Assembly (NCBI GenBank): GCA_016293495.1
Contig: JAEDED010000007.1
Coordinates: 38,600-102,599, forward strand
Source: Treponema sp.
Lineage (GTDB): Bacteria > Spirochaetota > Spirochaetia > Treponematales > Treponemataceae
Reading direction: 5' to 3'
DNA: 64,000 nt
Position numbers and translations under genes: made by a program. Every line of letters starts with the position of its first letter. Within the stretch, counting starts at the first letter, position 1. Under the pieces are notes generated by a model that was not told the DNA's origin, made no database searches, and was given only the letters and a program-made list of their open reading frames with translations. Positions 50,267 to 59,182 of this stretch are shown piece after piece.

Positions 50267-50448
50267 ATCCAGCCATCAGCGAAGCGAGATGGCATCTATT
50301 CCCCAACACTTCACAACCTGTTTCCAAAGCGAGAGCTTTGGTCGTGCAGGAAGAGAGGGTGAGTCTGGGAGGGAGAGAAACCACGCATCGAAAGGAGCGG
50401 TTTTTCTCCCTCCCAGAAAACCGGGGGTTCAAAGGGGACCTCCCCTTG
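50243..50448 (-). ncRNA. Highly structured GC-rich non-coding block, candidate RNA or palindromic repeat element
   Basis: Five consecutive hairpins in about 205 bases with no coding potential: 50243-50266 (ends in a minus-strand terminator), 50272-50293 (GCCATC/GATGGC), 50324-50341 (CCAAAGC-GAGA-GCTTTGG), 50365-50416 (perfect 12-bp stem with inner AAACC/GGTTT) and 50431-50447 (AGGGGA-CC-TCCCCT core). G+C is clearly above the surroundings. On minus it forms the 3' tail of the AICAR transformylase transcript. It could be a 3' UTR, an independent RNA or a mobile palindromic repeat. 50123-50233 holds nothing I recognise. Confidence 0.5.
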
Positions 50449-50456
50449 AAAAAAAA

Positions 50457-51629
50457 TTAATGGTGGAACAATCTGATTCCGTTGAAACACATAACCATGT
50501 TGTAGTCATCAGCAGCTTTGATTACGAGATCATCGCGAACAGAGCCACCTGGCTGAGCAACAACTGTAACACCAGATTTTCGCGCACGTTCAATATTATC
50601 ACCGAATGGGAAGAATGCATCAGATCCGACAGCAACATTTGTGTTCTGTGCGATCCATGCAGCTTTTTCTTCGCGTGTAAATACTTCTGGTTTTACCTTA
50701 AAGAAGTTCTGCCATTTTCCTTCTGCGAGAACGTCTTCGTATTCTTCACCGATGTATACATCGATTGTATTGTCGCGGTCTGCACGTTTGATTCCGTCAA
50801 CGAACTGAAGTCCGAGAACTTTTGGAGACTGACGAAGCCACCAGTTGTCGGCTTTCTGACCTGCAAGGCGTGTACAGTGAACGCGTGACTGCTGTCCGGC
50901 ACCGATACCGATTGCCTGTCCGTCTTTTACAAAACAAACTGAGTTTGACTGAGTATATTTAAGAACGATCAATGAGATTACAAGGTTTCTCTTATCATCT
51001 TCTGAAAGGTTCTTGTTTTTAGTTACGATATTTTCGAGAACTGAGTTGTCGATTTTGAGGAAGTTGTGTCCCTGTTCGAATGTAACGCCGAACACCTGTT
51101 TTCTTTCAAGTTCAGCAGGAACATAAGAAGGATCTATCTGGATTACACAGTAGTTTCCGCCTTTTTTAGCCTTGAGGATTTCAAGTGCTTCAGCAGTAAA
51201 CCCTGGTGCGATAATACCGTCAGAAACTTCTTTCTTAATCAAAAGAGCTGTTGCCTTGTCACATTCATCACTCAAAGAAATAAAATCACCAAAAGAAGAC
51301 ATACGATCAGCACCGCGGGCACGAGCATAAGCACAAGCCAAAGGAGTAAGTTCAACGTCGTCTGTAAAATAAATTTTCTTCAAAGTGTCAGACAAAGGAA
51401 GTCCAACAGCAGCACCAGCAGGACTTACATGTTTGAATGAAGTAGCTGCAGGAAGCCCTGTTGCTTCTTTCAATTCTTTAACAAGCTGCCAGCCGTTAAG
51501 AGCGTCCAAAAGGTTGATAAATCCAGGTCTTCCATTTACAACGGTAATTGGAAGATCGCCATTTTCCATAAAAACCCTTGCAGGTTTTTGGTTAGGATTG
51601 CATCCATACTTAAGTTCAAGTTCTTTCAT
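50457..51629 (-). CDS. Stand-alone AICAR formyltransferase (C-terminal half of PurH)
   Basis: A 390-residue protein matching only the AICAR transformylase part of PurH, which formylates AICAR with 10-formyl-THF in the penultimate IMP step. Motifs are ELKYGCNPNQKPA at the start, TSFKHVSPAGAAVG, CAYARARGADRMSSFGDFI and the C-terminal GSDAFFPFGDNIERARKSGV...AQPGGSVRDD. The N-terminal MGS-like IMP cyclohydrolase domain is absent, and the start is clean, so this is not a truncation by mutation. A separate cyclohydrolase must exist elsewhere. Three 19-bp tandem repeats lie just upstream. Confidence 0.88.
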   Translation of the reverse strand: MKELELKYGCNPNQKPARVFMENGDLPITVVNGRPGFINLLDALNGWQLVKELKEATGLPAATSFKHVSPAGAAVGLPLSDTLKKIYFTDDVELTPLACAYARARGADRMSSFGDFISLSDECDKATALLIKKEVSDGIIAPGFTAEALEILKAKKGGNYCVIQIDPSYVPAELERKQVFGVTFEQGHNFLKIDNSVLENIVTKNKNLSEDDKRNLVISLIVLKYTQSNSVCFVKDGQAIGIGAGQQSRVHCTRLAGQKADNWWLRQSPKVLGLQFVDGIKRADRDNTIDVYIGEEYEDVLAEGKWQNFFKVKPEVFTREEKAAWIAQNTNVAVGSDAFFPFGDNIERARKSGVTVVAQPGGSVRDDLVIKAADDYNMVMCFNGIRLFHH

Positions 51630-51672
51630 ATTGGTAGATAATAGAAGAATTTTTCGAAAATTTCAATGAGGA

Positions 51673-51729
51673 GGAATTTTCGATCTACTCGGGAATTTTC
51701 ACAATTTCGGGGAATTTTCGAGTTTTCGG
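51673..51729. repeat. Three tandem 19-bp repeats upstream of the AICAR transformylase gene
   Basis: GGAATTTTC begins at 51673, 51692 and 51711, spaced exactly 19 bp. Units diverge in their second half but keep a TCG element. A related GAATTTTTCG lies at 51648, and GAGGAATTTTCGAG recurs upstream of gdhA near 56670. Confidence 0.7.
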
Positions 51730-51754
51730 GAGATTATCAAATACGCGAAACTTT

Positions 51755-53149
51755 CTACTTTATTCCGAGATTTTTAACAAAGAGGAATACAATCTGGCTC
51801 TTTGGACTGTATTCATTTCCTTTGATTACTTCTACAAGGCTCTGATAAAATTCCTTGTCATAGCGGCGTTTGTAGATAAAGCTGATTTTCTGACCGCCTT
51901 CGTCAAAGTATTCGCACCAGTCCTTGAGAATTACATTCTCGGCATAAATCTGCGCACTTTCATCGTGAACATAACCGGCTTTGATAAAACCTTTTACCCA
52001 TTCAGAGAAGCTGTCAGAATAGCCTTCTTCTTTTTTCTTTTCTGCCATGATAACTTTAAAGATACTGAACGAATCGTCAGTCAGGTTGATTTTCAAAATC
52101 TTTGCTTCTTCATCACGGAATACAGATGCATAATCCTGAACCTTGCGGCGGTTAATACCTTTTTCGCGGTAGAAATTGTCCTTGTTCTTGTACATTTTTT
52201 CATCTGCGATACGTACAAGATCTTCAACATCATCGCCTTCATTGTAAAGCGCAGAACCGATTGAAATTGAAAGCGGAGTTACAAGTTTTTTACTTTCCTT
52301 TTCACAAGCAGCAGGAATCGATTTAATTTCATCTTCAACATCGCCGATTCTGACACCTTCATAGAAAACGGCAAATTCATCACCGCCGATTCTGTAAACA
52401 TTTGAACAGCTCTTTAAATTTTCCATAAGAACTTCTGCAGCCGACAGAATCAGCTTATCGCCTTCAAGATGGCCGTAAGTATCATTTACGGTTTTCAAGC
52501 CGTTAATATCACAGATTACGTACATAAACGGATAATTAAGTCTTCCGCCCTTTACGCGTTTTTTAAGATCTGCAAAATCTTTTTCATAGGAATTTCTATT
52601 GCGCGCATGAGTATCAAGGTCGATGTTGGAACGGTCTTCAAATTTTCCGATTGGGTTTTCAATTGCAAAAAATGCGCCAATCAAAACGAGTGTTAAAGTT
52701 CCTGCAGTAAAAAGAAATTCCGGAACAAAAATCTGAAATACCATTCCGACAAATGCAACAGTTGTAATCGGAAGCAAGGCAAACACTACAGAATGCTGAA
52801 TTTTTTTATGATTGAAACAAAGAACAAACAGGATTATAAGAAAGATCAGAACACCGGTACCAAAACAGATTGTCGGACCGACACCGGCGCTGTAGTAAGT
52901 TCCTTTTCCTTTGAGATATTTAATCTGTGAAGTAATTGTAAACACAAGACCGACAAGACAGAGTGCTGCCGCTACGATTACCGGGATTCTTACCTGATTT
53001 GCAGGAAGAATAAGTGCCAGCGTATATCGGAACAATTCAAGACAGAACAAAAGTGCAGAAGCAAAAAAAATAAGATGATAGATATTGTTTACAATTACAT
53101 TGCATCCCGGATCGTTAACCGTAAGCTCAGTAATTACTGTAGTAGGCAT
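51755..53149 (-). CDS. Membrane-bound diguanylate cyclase (GGDEF)
   Basis: A 464-residue protein with about six or seven N-terminal membrane helices (residues 20-165) and a GGDEF domain at about 195-330 containing the intact catalytic motif YRIGGDEFAVF. No RxxD product-inhibition site five residues before the motif is obvious. The C-terminal 130 residues form an unassigned domain. It makes c-di-GMP from GTP at the membrane. It diverges from a gene for a c-di-GMP phosphodiesterase, so synthesis and breakdown genes share one 176-base intergenic region. Confidence 0.92.
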   Translation of the reverse strand: MPTTVITELTVNDPGCNVIVNNIYHLIFFASALLFCLELFRYTLALILPANQVRIPVIVAAALCLVGLVFTITSQIKYLKGKGTYYSAGVGPTICFGTGVLIFLIILFVLCFNHKKIQHSVVFALLPITTVAFVGMVFQIFVPEFLFTAGTLTLVLIGAFFAIENPIGKFEDRSNIDLDTHARNRNSYEKDFADLKKRVKGGRLNYPFMYVICDINGLKTVNDTYGHLEGDKLILSAAEVLMENLKSCSNVYRIGGDEFAVFYEGVRIGDVEDEIKSIPAACEKESKKLVTPLSISIGSALYNEGDDVEDLVRIADEKMYKNKDNFYREKGINRRKVQDYASVFRDEEAKILKINLTDDSFSIFKVIMAEKKKEEGYSDSFSEWVKGFIKAGYVHDESAQIYAENVILKDWCEYFDEGGQKISFIYKRRYDKEFYQSLVEVIKGNEYSPKSQIVFLFVKNLGIK

Positions 53150-53325
53150 ATGTTAACTCTCTCAAACTTCAGTTTACACAAATAATTTACGATTATCTAC
53201 ATTTTTATTATGAAATTTGTTAATTTTTTTTAGACAATAAATTTTGATTTTTTCAATTCCTATGATAAAATTAATAGAATTTTTATATTTAAAAATAGTT
53301 ATAGAAAAACTTCGAGAGGCCGCCT

Positions 53326-55122
53326 GTGAATTACTCAGTTAATCACATTTTTAAACCAGAGAGATATCTTTACTATATTCCAGTCGGAGATACTGATTTA
53401 ACAACTATGTATCTCGGAATTATTCCTGAAGTTTTTGCAAATTATAAAGACGCCTTCGGAACTTATGACTGTCCGGGAATTTTCCGTTTAAATCTTGACG
53501 ATAATCCTCGAACCGTAATCGGACTTGAATTCCGTAAAAACGATCCGCGTATTACTTATCCTGAAAATCTTGAATGCATTGAACTTCCAGCAAGCTTTAT
53601 GCTGGGAATTGATTTAACTTCTGATATTATTCTTGACCGTAAAACAGTTGCAGAAATTGCTGGTGAATTTAATCCGCCTCAATCCTGCGTAATAAACTGG
53701 CCATTCCTCCGCAAAGACGAAAATCCTCCTGTAATAGAAATATTCACCCAGGACGGTAAAAATAGAATTTACGTGACAGCAAGAACGACAGATAAAAGCT
53801 ATACCTTCATTCCCGAAACACCACAGGCAAACACTCACGAAGAACTTTACAAAAAGGCATACCTTGATCCGATTACAGGCTATTACAACTGGAATCACCT
53901 CAAGCCTTACCTTGAAGGCTTCGGCTTAAAAGGAATCCAGGATTTTGCATTTGTTCACTTTGACATAAAAGATTTCAAAACCATAAATGAAATTTACAGC
54001 CACCATGTTGCAAACAATCTCTTGAGAAGAATTGCAAAAAAAATTACTCAGGAAGACTGGATTTACCAGGGAGCACGCTGTGACAACGACAACTTTGCCC
54101 TGATGGTAAAAGACATGCCGAACGACGAATTGAAATCCAAGCTTGAAATATTCTTTGCTGAACTTTCTGGACTTCCAGAAGATCCTTCATATACAATTTA
54201 TTTCAGATGCGGTGTTGTTCCGATGAAAAATTTCCTGCTATTAAGCGACAGAGGTCCTGACGGTGCAAAGCTTGTTCAGAAAATGGGAACTTCGTTCAAC
54301 AGGACTGAAATCATTTTCTACACTGATAAGATTCACGATGAAATTCTGTGGGGTAAAAAAATTAAAACTTATCTCAATACTGCAATTGCAAATGATGAGT
54401 TTCTTGTTTACCTACAGCCTAAATACGACATCAACACAGAAAAAATTGTCGGTGCCGAAGCTCTTGTACGCTGGGATTACCAGAAAAAAGGACTTCTACC
54501 GCCGATCAAGTTTATTCCATACCTTGAACGTGAAGGATCAATCGGAAAAGTTGACGACATCGTTCTTCACAAAGTATGTCAGTATTTAAAAAAATGGCAG
54601 GAACAGAAAATTCCTGTACATCCGATTTCTGTAAACCTTTCAAGAAAGCAGCTTGAAAAACAAAACATTATTGATCATCTTACAAGGATTGTTGATTCAT
54701 ACGGAATTGATCATTCGCTGATAGATTTTGAACTTACAGAAAGCATGACACTGACAAATCCGGTTTACATGATGAGTCTTCTCAGCGACTTAAAGTCAAA
54801 AGGCTTTAAGATTTCGATGGACGATTTTGGAACCGGCTACTCATCACTCTCACTTCTGACCGAAATGCCTCTTGATACTTTGAAAATTGACAAGAGCTTC
54901 GTTGATGGAATTGATACGCCAGATGCGACTACTAAAGAAGATACTGTTGTTAAATACATTATCTCAATGGCAAAAGAATTGAATTTCCATTGTCTTGCAG
55001 AAGGCGCAGAAAATAAAAACCAGATTGACAAACTGAGAAGCTTCGGCTGTGAATCAATTCAGAGCTTTTATTACAGTAAGCCGCTGCCGGTTGAAGAATT
55101 TGAATTGAAGTTAAAAGCATAA
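53326..55122 (+). CDS. c-di-GMP phosphodiesterase (degenerate GGDEF + EAL)
   Basis: A 598-residue cytosolic protein. Residues 1 to about 170 are unassigned. A degenerate GGDEF domain (about 180-320) has CDNDNF where GGDEF is expected, so it should not be a cyclase. The C-terminal EAL domain (about 350-595) keeps the EALVRW motif, the N-x-S of VNLSRKQL, the E of ELTES, DDFGTGYSS, the lysine of LKIDKSF and the glutamate of AEGAEN. It should therefore hydrolyse c-di-GMP. The start is GTG at 53326, preceded by GAGAGG. Confidence 0.9.
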   Translation: MNYSVNHIFKPERYLYYIPVGDTDLTTMYLGIIPEVFANYKDAFGTYDCPGIFRLNLDDNPRTVIGLEFRKNDPRITYPENLECIELPASFMLGIDLTSDIILDRKTVAEIAGEFNPPQSCVINWPFLRKDENPPVIEIFTQDGKNRIYVTARTTDKSYTFIPETPQANTHEELYKKAYLDPITGYYNWNHLKPYLEGFGLKGIQDFAFVHFDIKDFKTINEIYSHHVANNLLRRIAKKITQEDWIYQGARCDNDNFALMVKDMPNDELKSKLEIFFAELSGLPEDPSYTIYFRCGVVPMKNFLLLSDRGPDGAKLVQKMGTSFNRTEIIFYTDKIHDEILWGKKIKTYLNTAIANDEFLVYLQPKYDINTEKIVGAEALVRWDYQKKGLLPPIKFIPYLEREGSIGKVDDIVLHKVCQYLKKWQEQKIPVHPISVNLSRKQLEKQNIIDHLTRIVDSYGIDHSLIDFELTESMTLTNPVYMMSLLSDLKSKGFKISMDDFGTGYSSLSLLTEMPLDTLKIDKSFVDGIDTPDATTKEDTVVKYIISMAKELNFHCLAEGAENKNQIDKLRSFGCESIQSFYYSKPLPVEEFELKLKA

Positions 55123-55148
55123 GTTTTTCCATTTGCATGCAAACAAAA

Positions 55149-55177
55149 AAATGGCTTCCATACGAAAGCCATTTTTT
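55149..55177. terminator. Bidirectional terminator between EAL gene and gdhA
   Basis: AAATGGCTT (55149-55157) pairs with AAGCCATTT (55166-55174), with T run on plus and A run on the left for minus. Confidence 0.88.
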
Positions 55178-55210
55178 TCTAATCTAAGTTATAGATTTTT
55201 AAAGTCTGAA

Positions 55211-56569
55211 TTATACAAGACCCTGAGCAATCATTGCTTCAGCAACTTTTACAAAGCCAGCAATGTTTGCACCTGCCTGGTAGTTAACGTATTCACCGTC
55301 AACAAGGCCAAATCTCTTTGCAGTATTCAAACAATTGTCGTGAATGTTGCACATGATTCCGTCCAATTTTGCGTCAACTTCTTCAGCAGACCAAGAAAGT
55401 CTTTCTGAGTTCTGTGACATTTCAAGACCAGATGTTGCAACACCACCAGCGTTTGAAGCTTTTCCTGGAGCATACATAATTTTTGCAGCCTGGAACTTAG
55501 CAACAGCTTCGTTTGAAGAAGGCATGTTAGCACCTTCTGCAACAAGTTTACAACCATTAGCCAAGAGTTTGTCAGCATCTGCTTCAAGAAGTTCGTTCTG
55601 TGTAGCACATGGGAATGCACAGTCACATTTTACTTCCCAAACTTTTCCACCTTCAACATATTTTGCAGAAGGGAACTGTTTAGCATATTCCGAAATACGA
55701 CCGCGTTTTACACATTTGAGGTCTTTAACCCAGTCAAGTTTTTCCTGAGTAATTCCATCAGCATCATAGATATATCCGTTTGAGTCAGAAAGTGTTACAA
55801 CTTTTGCACCAAGCTGAATAAGTTTTTCTGCAGCATACTGAGCAACGTTTCCAGATCCAGAAACTACACAAGTCTTTCCTTTAAAGTCCTGACCTTTAAC
55901 TTTGAGCATTTCGCGTGCAAAGTAAATAAGACCATAACCAGTAGCTTCTGTACGAATCAAAGAACCACCGAATGTAAGACCTTTTCCTGTTAAAACTCCA
56001 GTATATTCATCACGGATTCTCTTGTACTGTCCGAAGAGGTAACCGATTTCGCGTCCACCAACATTTTTATCACCAGCTGGAACGTCAACGTCAGCACCAA
56101 TATGACGATAAAGTTCTGTCATGAATGACTGACAGAAACGCATAACTTCTTTATCTGATTTTCCATGAGGATCGAAGTCAGAACCACCTTTACCACCACC
56201 CATTGGGAGTGTTGTAAGAGAGTTTTTAAGAACCTGTTCAAATCCAAGGAACTTAAGAACTGAAAGGTTTACTTCTTTAGAGAAGCGAAGACCGCCTTTG
56301 TATGGTCCAATTGCAGAATTGTACTGAACGCGGAAACCACGGTTAACGTGATAGTTTCCAGCATCATCCATCCAAGGAACGCGGAACATAATAACACGTT
56401 CTGGTTCGACTAAGCGTTCCAAAACAGCATTAGCTTCAAGTTCCGGCATCTTGTCCACTGCTGGTTCAAGAGTTGTAAGAACTTCCTGTACTGCCTGCAG
56501 GAATTCAGGCTCGTTCGCATTTTTCTGCTGAACATCAGCCCAGATACGTTTTACGTATTCATTTTTCAT
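55211..56569 (-). CDS. gdhA: Glutamate dehydrogenase (hexameric, NADP-type)
   Basis: A 452-residue dehydrogenase that aminates 2-oxoglutarate to glutamate. Conserved segments are RGFRVQYNSAIGPYKGGLRF, the catalytic-lysine motif LPMGGGKGGSDFDP, DVPAGDKNVGGREIGYLFGQY, and the Rossmann GSGNVAQYAAEKL. Length and motifs match the bacterial hexameric GdhA group. The ATG at 56569 follows GAGGT by six bases. The open frame upstream to 56698 has no ribosome-binding site and is not counted. It is the likely main ammonia-assimilation enzyme in an ammonia-rich gut habitat. Confidence 0.96.
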   Translation of the reverse strand: MKNEYVKRIWADVQQKNANEPEFLQAVQEVLTTLEPAVDKMPELEANAVLERLVEPERVIMFRVPWMDDAGNYHVNRGFRVQYNSAIGPYKGGLRFSKEVNLSVLKFLGFEQVLKNSLTTLPMGGGKGGSDFDPHGKSDKEVMRFCQSFMTELYRHIGADVDVPAGDKNVGGREIGYLFGQYKRIRDEYTGVLTGKGLTFGGSLIRTEATGYGLIYFAREMLKVKGQDFKGKTCVVSGSGNVAQYAAEKLIQLGAKVVTLSDSNGYIYDADGITQEKLDWVKDLKCVKRGRISEYAKQFPSAKYVEGGKVWEVKCDCAFPCATQNELLEADADKLLANGCKLVAEGANMPSSNEAVAKFQAAKIMYAPGKASNAGGVATSGLEMSQNSERLSWSAEEVDAKLDGIMCNIHDNCLNTAKRFGLVDGEYVNYQAGANIAGFVKVAEAMIAQGLV

Positions 56570-56585
56570 TATGTTACCTCTAATC

Positions 56586-56612
56586 GCGCTCTTATATATA
56601 GTTACCGAGCGC
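56586..56612. promoter_or_regulatory. Inverted repeat over the gdhA promoter
   Basis: GCGCTC (56586-56591) and GAGCGC (56607-56612) form perfect 6-bp arms 15 bases apart around a TATATA stretch that could be the gdhA -10. It is a possible repressor site or a leader hairpin. Confidence 0.4.
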
Positions 56613-56701
56613 AACATAATAATTTTAACATTAATTAAAGATTTGTAAAAGTATTTAAGTTTAAAAAAAGAGGAATTTTCGAGAAACTGAGTATACATAT
56701 T

Positions 56702-56723
56702 AGTAGTACTTATTAGTACTACT
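56702..56723. repeat. 8-bp inverted repeat between TonB-receptor 3' end and gdhA
   Basis: AGTAGTAC (56702-56709) and GTACTACT (56716-56723) with a 6-base loop and no T run. It may be an operator or a weak 3' end structure. Confidence 0.35.
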
Positions 56724-56768
56724 TTGCCGGCTTTTTTGAAGATTGCAGAAATTTTAGAGGTACAGAGG

Positions 56769-58646
56769 TTATTTTTCGAGTTTTACACCGAGTGTGATTT
56801 TGCGCGATGGCATATAGTAATTGTCGTGGTATGGAACGCGCTGGTCGAGGAGGTTTGTGGCTTTGAGGTAGAGCTGAATATTGTCTGTACAGTCAAAGGA
56901 ACAGCTCATGGTCAGAAGATGCATTGCAGGATAATACTTTATATTTTCATTTGAATCCCATCTGTATCCGATGAAAGAATAATCTGCATTGAACATAAAG
57001 CGCCAGTAATTTACAGTAATACCTGCATGAGCCTGCCAATCAGGAACCCACATGATCTGTTTACCAGTATCGCACAGTTTTGCAGAAGTCCAGGTTCCGT
57101 CAGCAGTAATCTGCAGAATATCATTAAACACTCTGAGCGAAGTTCCTACAGTTACAACGTTATAAAAACCCTCGCCGTTATTTTGAGGAATCATTCTTGC
57201 ACCCGAAGTTACCCAGCGGATTTTATCTTTGTAATAAGAAATCTTGTACTGCGCCCATACAGGAAAATCATCTCTTCTAAAACCGACAAAGCCGCTCCAG
57301 CCTTCTTCTGGTTTTAAGTTCATATTACCACAGGCATAACTTGTGTCAGGGCAGTAAAGCTGGTTGAATGTCGGAAGAACAAACTCACGATAACCAGCAA
57401 CAGTCAGTCCCTGCCAGCTCATTGTAAGTCGAGGAAGCACAGCAGCTCCGGGATTCTCATTCTGCCAGAACATTGCGACAACCTGCGGCTCGATCGAAAA
57501 TTCCCCGAGCTCAAATTTTTTACCTGCTCCGATTTTTTCTACAGCACGATAAGCTTTAACATTTGAAGGCAGGAACTCAAAATCAATTCCGCCTGTAAAA
57601 TCACAGAACCATTTAATATTTTCTGTGAGTGAAAATTTATTGAACATTGTATTATCTATATTGTCTGTTAAATAATTATTAACGTAATTTACATTGTTAA
57701 AGTTGTAAAAGAAACTTGTGTCAGATTTTAAGCTTTCAGTTTTATAAGAAAAATTGACATTGTTACGGGTTGAAACATCTGTTTCAATTCCTGTATTCAT
57801 GTCAGAATTTCTGTTTGCCTTAATCTTATTGTAAGCAAAGGAATTGCTTCCGTAGAGATTAGCATTTTCTGATAACCTGTAATTACAGGCATAATTTAAA
57901 TGTGCTTGATTGGAATAATTGTAATGCTGTGTTCCGAGAGGTGCAGGCTGTTCAAATTCATTACCTGCAAAAATTACATCTGCGCCTAGATTAAAATTAA
58001 AATTGCTGAATGTTTTATCATAACGAACTTTTGCATTCCATGTATCAAAAAAACTTTTTTCATAACCCGAAACAGAAACATCAGCCATAAGTTTATCTCC
58101 ACCGTTACGTGTTGTAATGCGGATAATGCAGCCTGCAAATTCTGTTTCAGAAAGTGAAGGAACGTCTTCTATTTCGATTGTTTCAATTGAACTTACATCG
58201 ATTGAATTCCAGTCGAACTCTCCAGTTGTAGAATTGTTCGAAAGAATTCCATCGACATAAACTTTTATACAAAAACCAGCATAGCCTTTGTAAGAAAGAT
58301 TTGACATTGCACCAGTTCCGCCGGTTGTCATTACAAGAAAGCCTTCTGATATTAACAAATCCTGAATATCAGCAGGATGTTTGTTTTCTATTTCAGAGGA
58401 AGTGATTTTTCTGACAGATGAATTCTGGTGATGAGATGATTTCTGGTACTGAGGATTTTTCTCCTGAGCAGCACTGTCTTTTTCATCTGCAATGTCGGCT
58501 TTGGATTTTATGTTTTCATCTTTGATGATTGTAAAACGCGATGATGGTCCAAAGCTAGGATTGTTGATATGAGAAGACTGTGCTGTTAATGGAACTGCAC
58601 TGATAGTAAAAATTATCAGTGCAGGGAGAAAGGATCTCTTCATCAT
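56769..58646 (-). CDS. TonB-dependent outer-membrane receptor, probable cobalamin receptor (BtuB-like)
   Basis: A 625-residue exported receptor: signal peptide (MMKRSFLPALIIFTISAVPLTAQ), plug domain at about 80-200 (VRKITSSEIENKHPADIQDLLIS; VYVDGILSN; IETIEIEDVPS; IRITTRNG) and a beta-barrel to the C-terminus ending in aromatic-rich strands. Family members import B12, siderophores or glycans using TonB energy. Cobalamin is favoured by the riboswitch-like leader of this operon. The ATG at 58646 overlaps the lipoprotein stop (ATGA), so the genes are translationally coupled; ATG at 58643 is an alternative. Confidence 0.82.
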   Translation of the reverse strand: MMKRSFLPALIIFTISAVPLTAQSSHINNPSFGPSSRFTIIKDENIKSKADIADEKDSAAQEKNPQYQKSSHHQNSSVRKITSSEIENKHPADIQDLLISEGFLVMTTGGTGAMSNLSYKGYAGFCIKVYVDGILSNNSTTGEFDWNSIDVSSIETIEIEDVPSLSETEFAGCIIRITTRNGGDKLMADVSVSGYEKSFFDTWNAKVRYDKTFSNFNFNLGADVIFAGNEFEQPAPLGTQHYNYSNQAHLNYACNYRLSENANLYGSNSFAYNKIKANRNSDMNTGIETDVSTRNNVNFSYKTESLKSDTSFFYNFNNVNYVNNYLTDNIDNTMFNKFSLTENIKWFCDFTGGIDFEFLPSNVKAYRAVEKIGAGKKFELGEFSIEPQVVAMFWQNENPGAAVLPRLTMSWQGLTVAGYREFVLPTFNQLYCPDTSYACGNMNLKPEEGWSGFVGFRRDDFPVWAQYKISYYKDKIRWVTSGARMIPQNNGEGFYNVVTVGTSLRVFNDILQITADGTWTSAKLCDTGKQIMWVPDWQAHAGITVNYWRFMFNADYSFIGYRWDSNENIKYYPAMHLLTMSCSFDCTDNIQLYLKATNLLDQRVPYHDNYYMPSRKITLGVKLEK

Positions 58647-59161
58647 GCTGGCTTTTTTGTACAGACAGTACAATAGTTTCCACTGCCTTCAAGTTTAAAT
58701 GCTGAAGTATATTTTTTTGTTAAGCTACCAAGAGTTTTATAAACAGAACTATAATAAAGAGGACAACAAATAATTAAACTGTCTCCAGAAAGTTTCAATC
58801 CTACTACATAATAATTACCAGCAGGAGTATAAGAAGTTCCAGAACCTTCTGCTACCTGACAGAATACAAGAGTATATCCATCTGTTGTTGTAACAGTTGA
58901 ATTTGAAACAACATTGTAAAGAACTTTGGACATACAATCATTAATCTGTGTTTTAGAAACATCATATTCGCTATGCCAACCATTGTCGTTGTTTTCCCAT
59001 GTTTCCAAGAAAGAATCAGGCACACCTTCAACGGCATCAAGATAAGTAATCTGATCAGCAACCGAACTTCCACTCGGTGGAGTACAAGAAGTAATTCCAG
59101 CGATAACAAAACAAGACAAAATTAATCCGAAAATTCCACGGACAAATTTATTAGACTTCAT
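58643..59161 (-). CDS. Lipoprotein coupled to the TonB receptor, unknown family
   Basis: A 172-residue lipoprotein: signal sequence with lipobox GITSC (Cys at about residue 26), then a serine/proline linker. The mature domain has several cysteines (DCMSK, VFCQV, IICCPLYYSS, YCTVC) and beta-strand pattern. I recognise no family. It is the first gene after the cobalamin-riboswitch-like leader and its stop overlaps the start of the TonB receptor, so it may be a surface or periplasmic accessory for ligand capture. GGAGG precedes the ATG by five bases. Confidence 0.7.
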   Translation of the reverse strand: MKSNKFVRGIFGLILSCFVIAGITSCTPPSGSSVADQITYLDAVEGVPDSFLETWENNDNGWHSEYDVSKTQINDCMSKVLYNVVSNSTVTTTDGYTLVFCQVAEGSGTSYTPAGNYYVVGLKLSGDSLIICCPLYYSSVYKTLGSLTKKYTSAFKLEGSGNYCTVCTKKPA

Positions 59162-59182
59162 ACAACCTCCTATTGATTGTAC

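Noticed and set aside
50262..50888. A 208-codon plus-strand open frame
   Set aside because: It crosses the multi-hairpin non-coding block and then runs antisense to the AICAR transformylase gene; its composition is that of a shadow frame.
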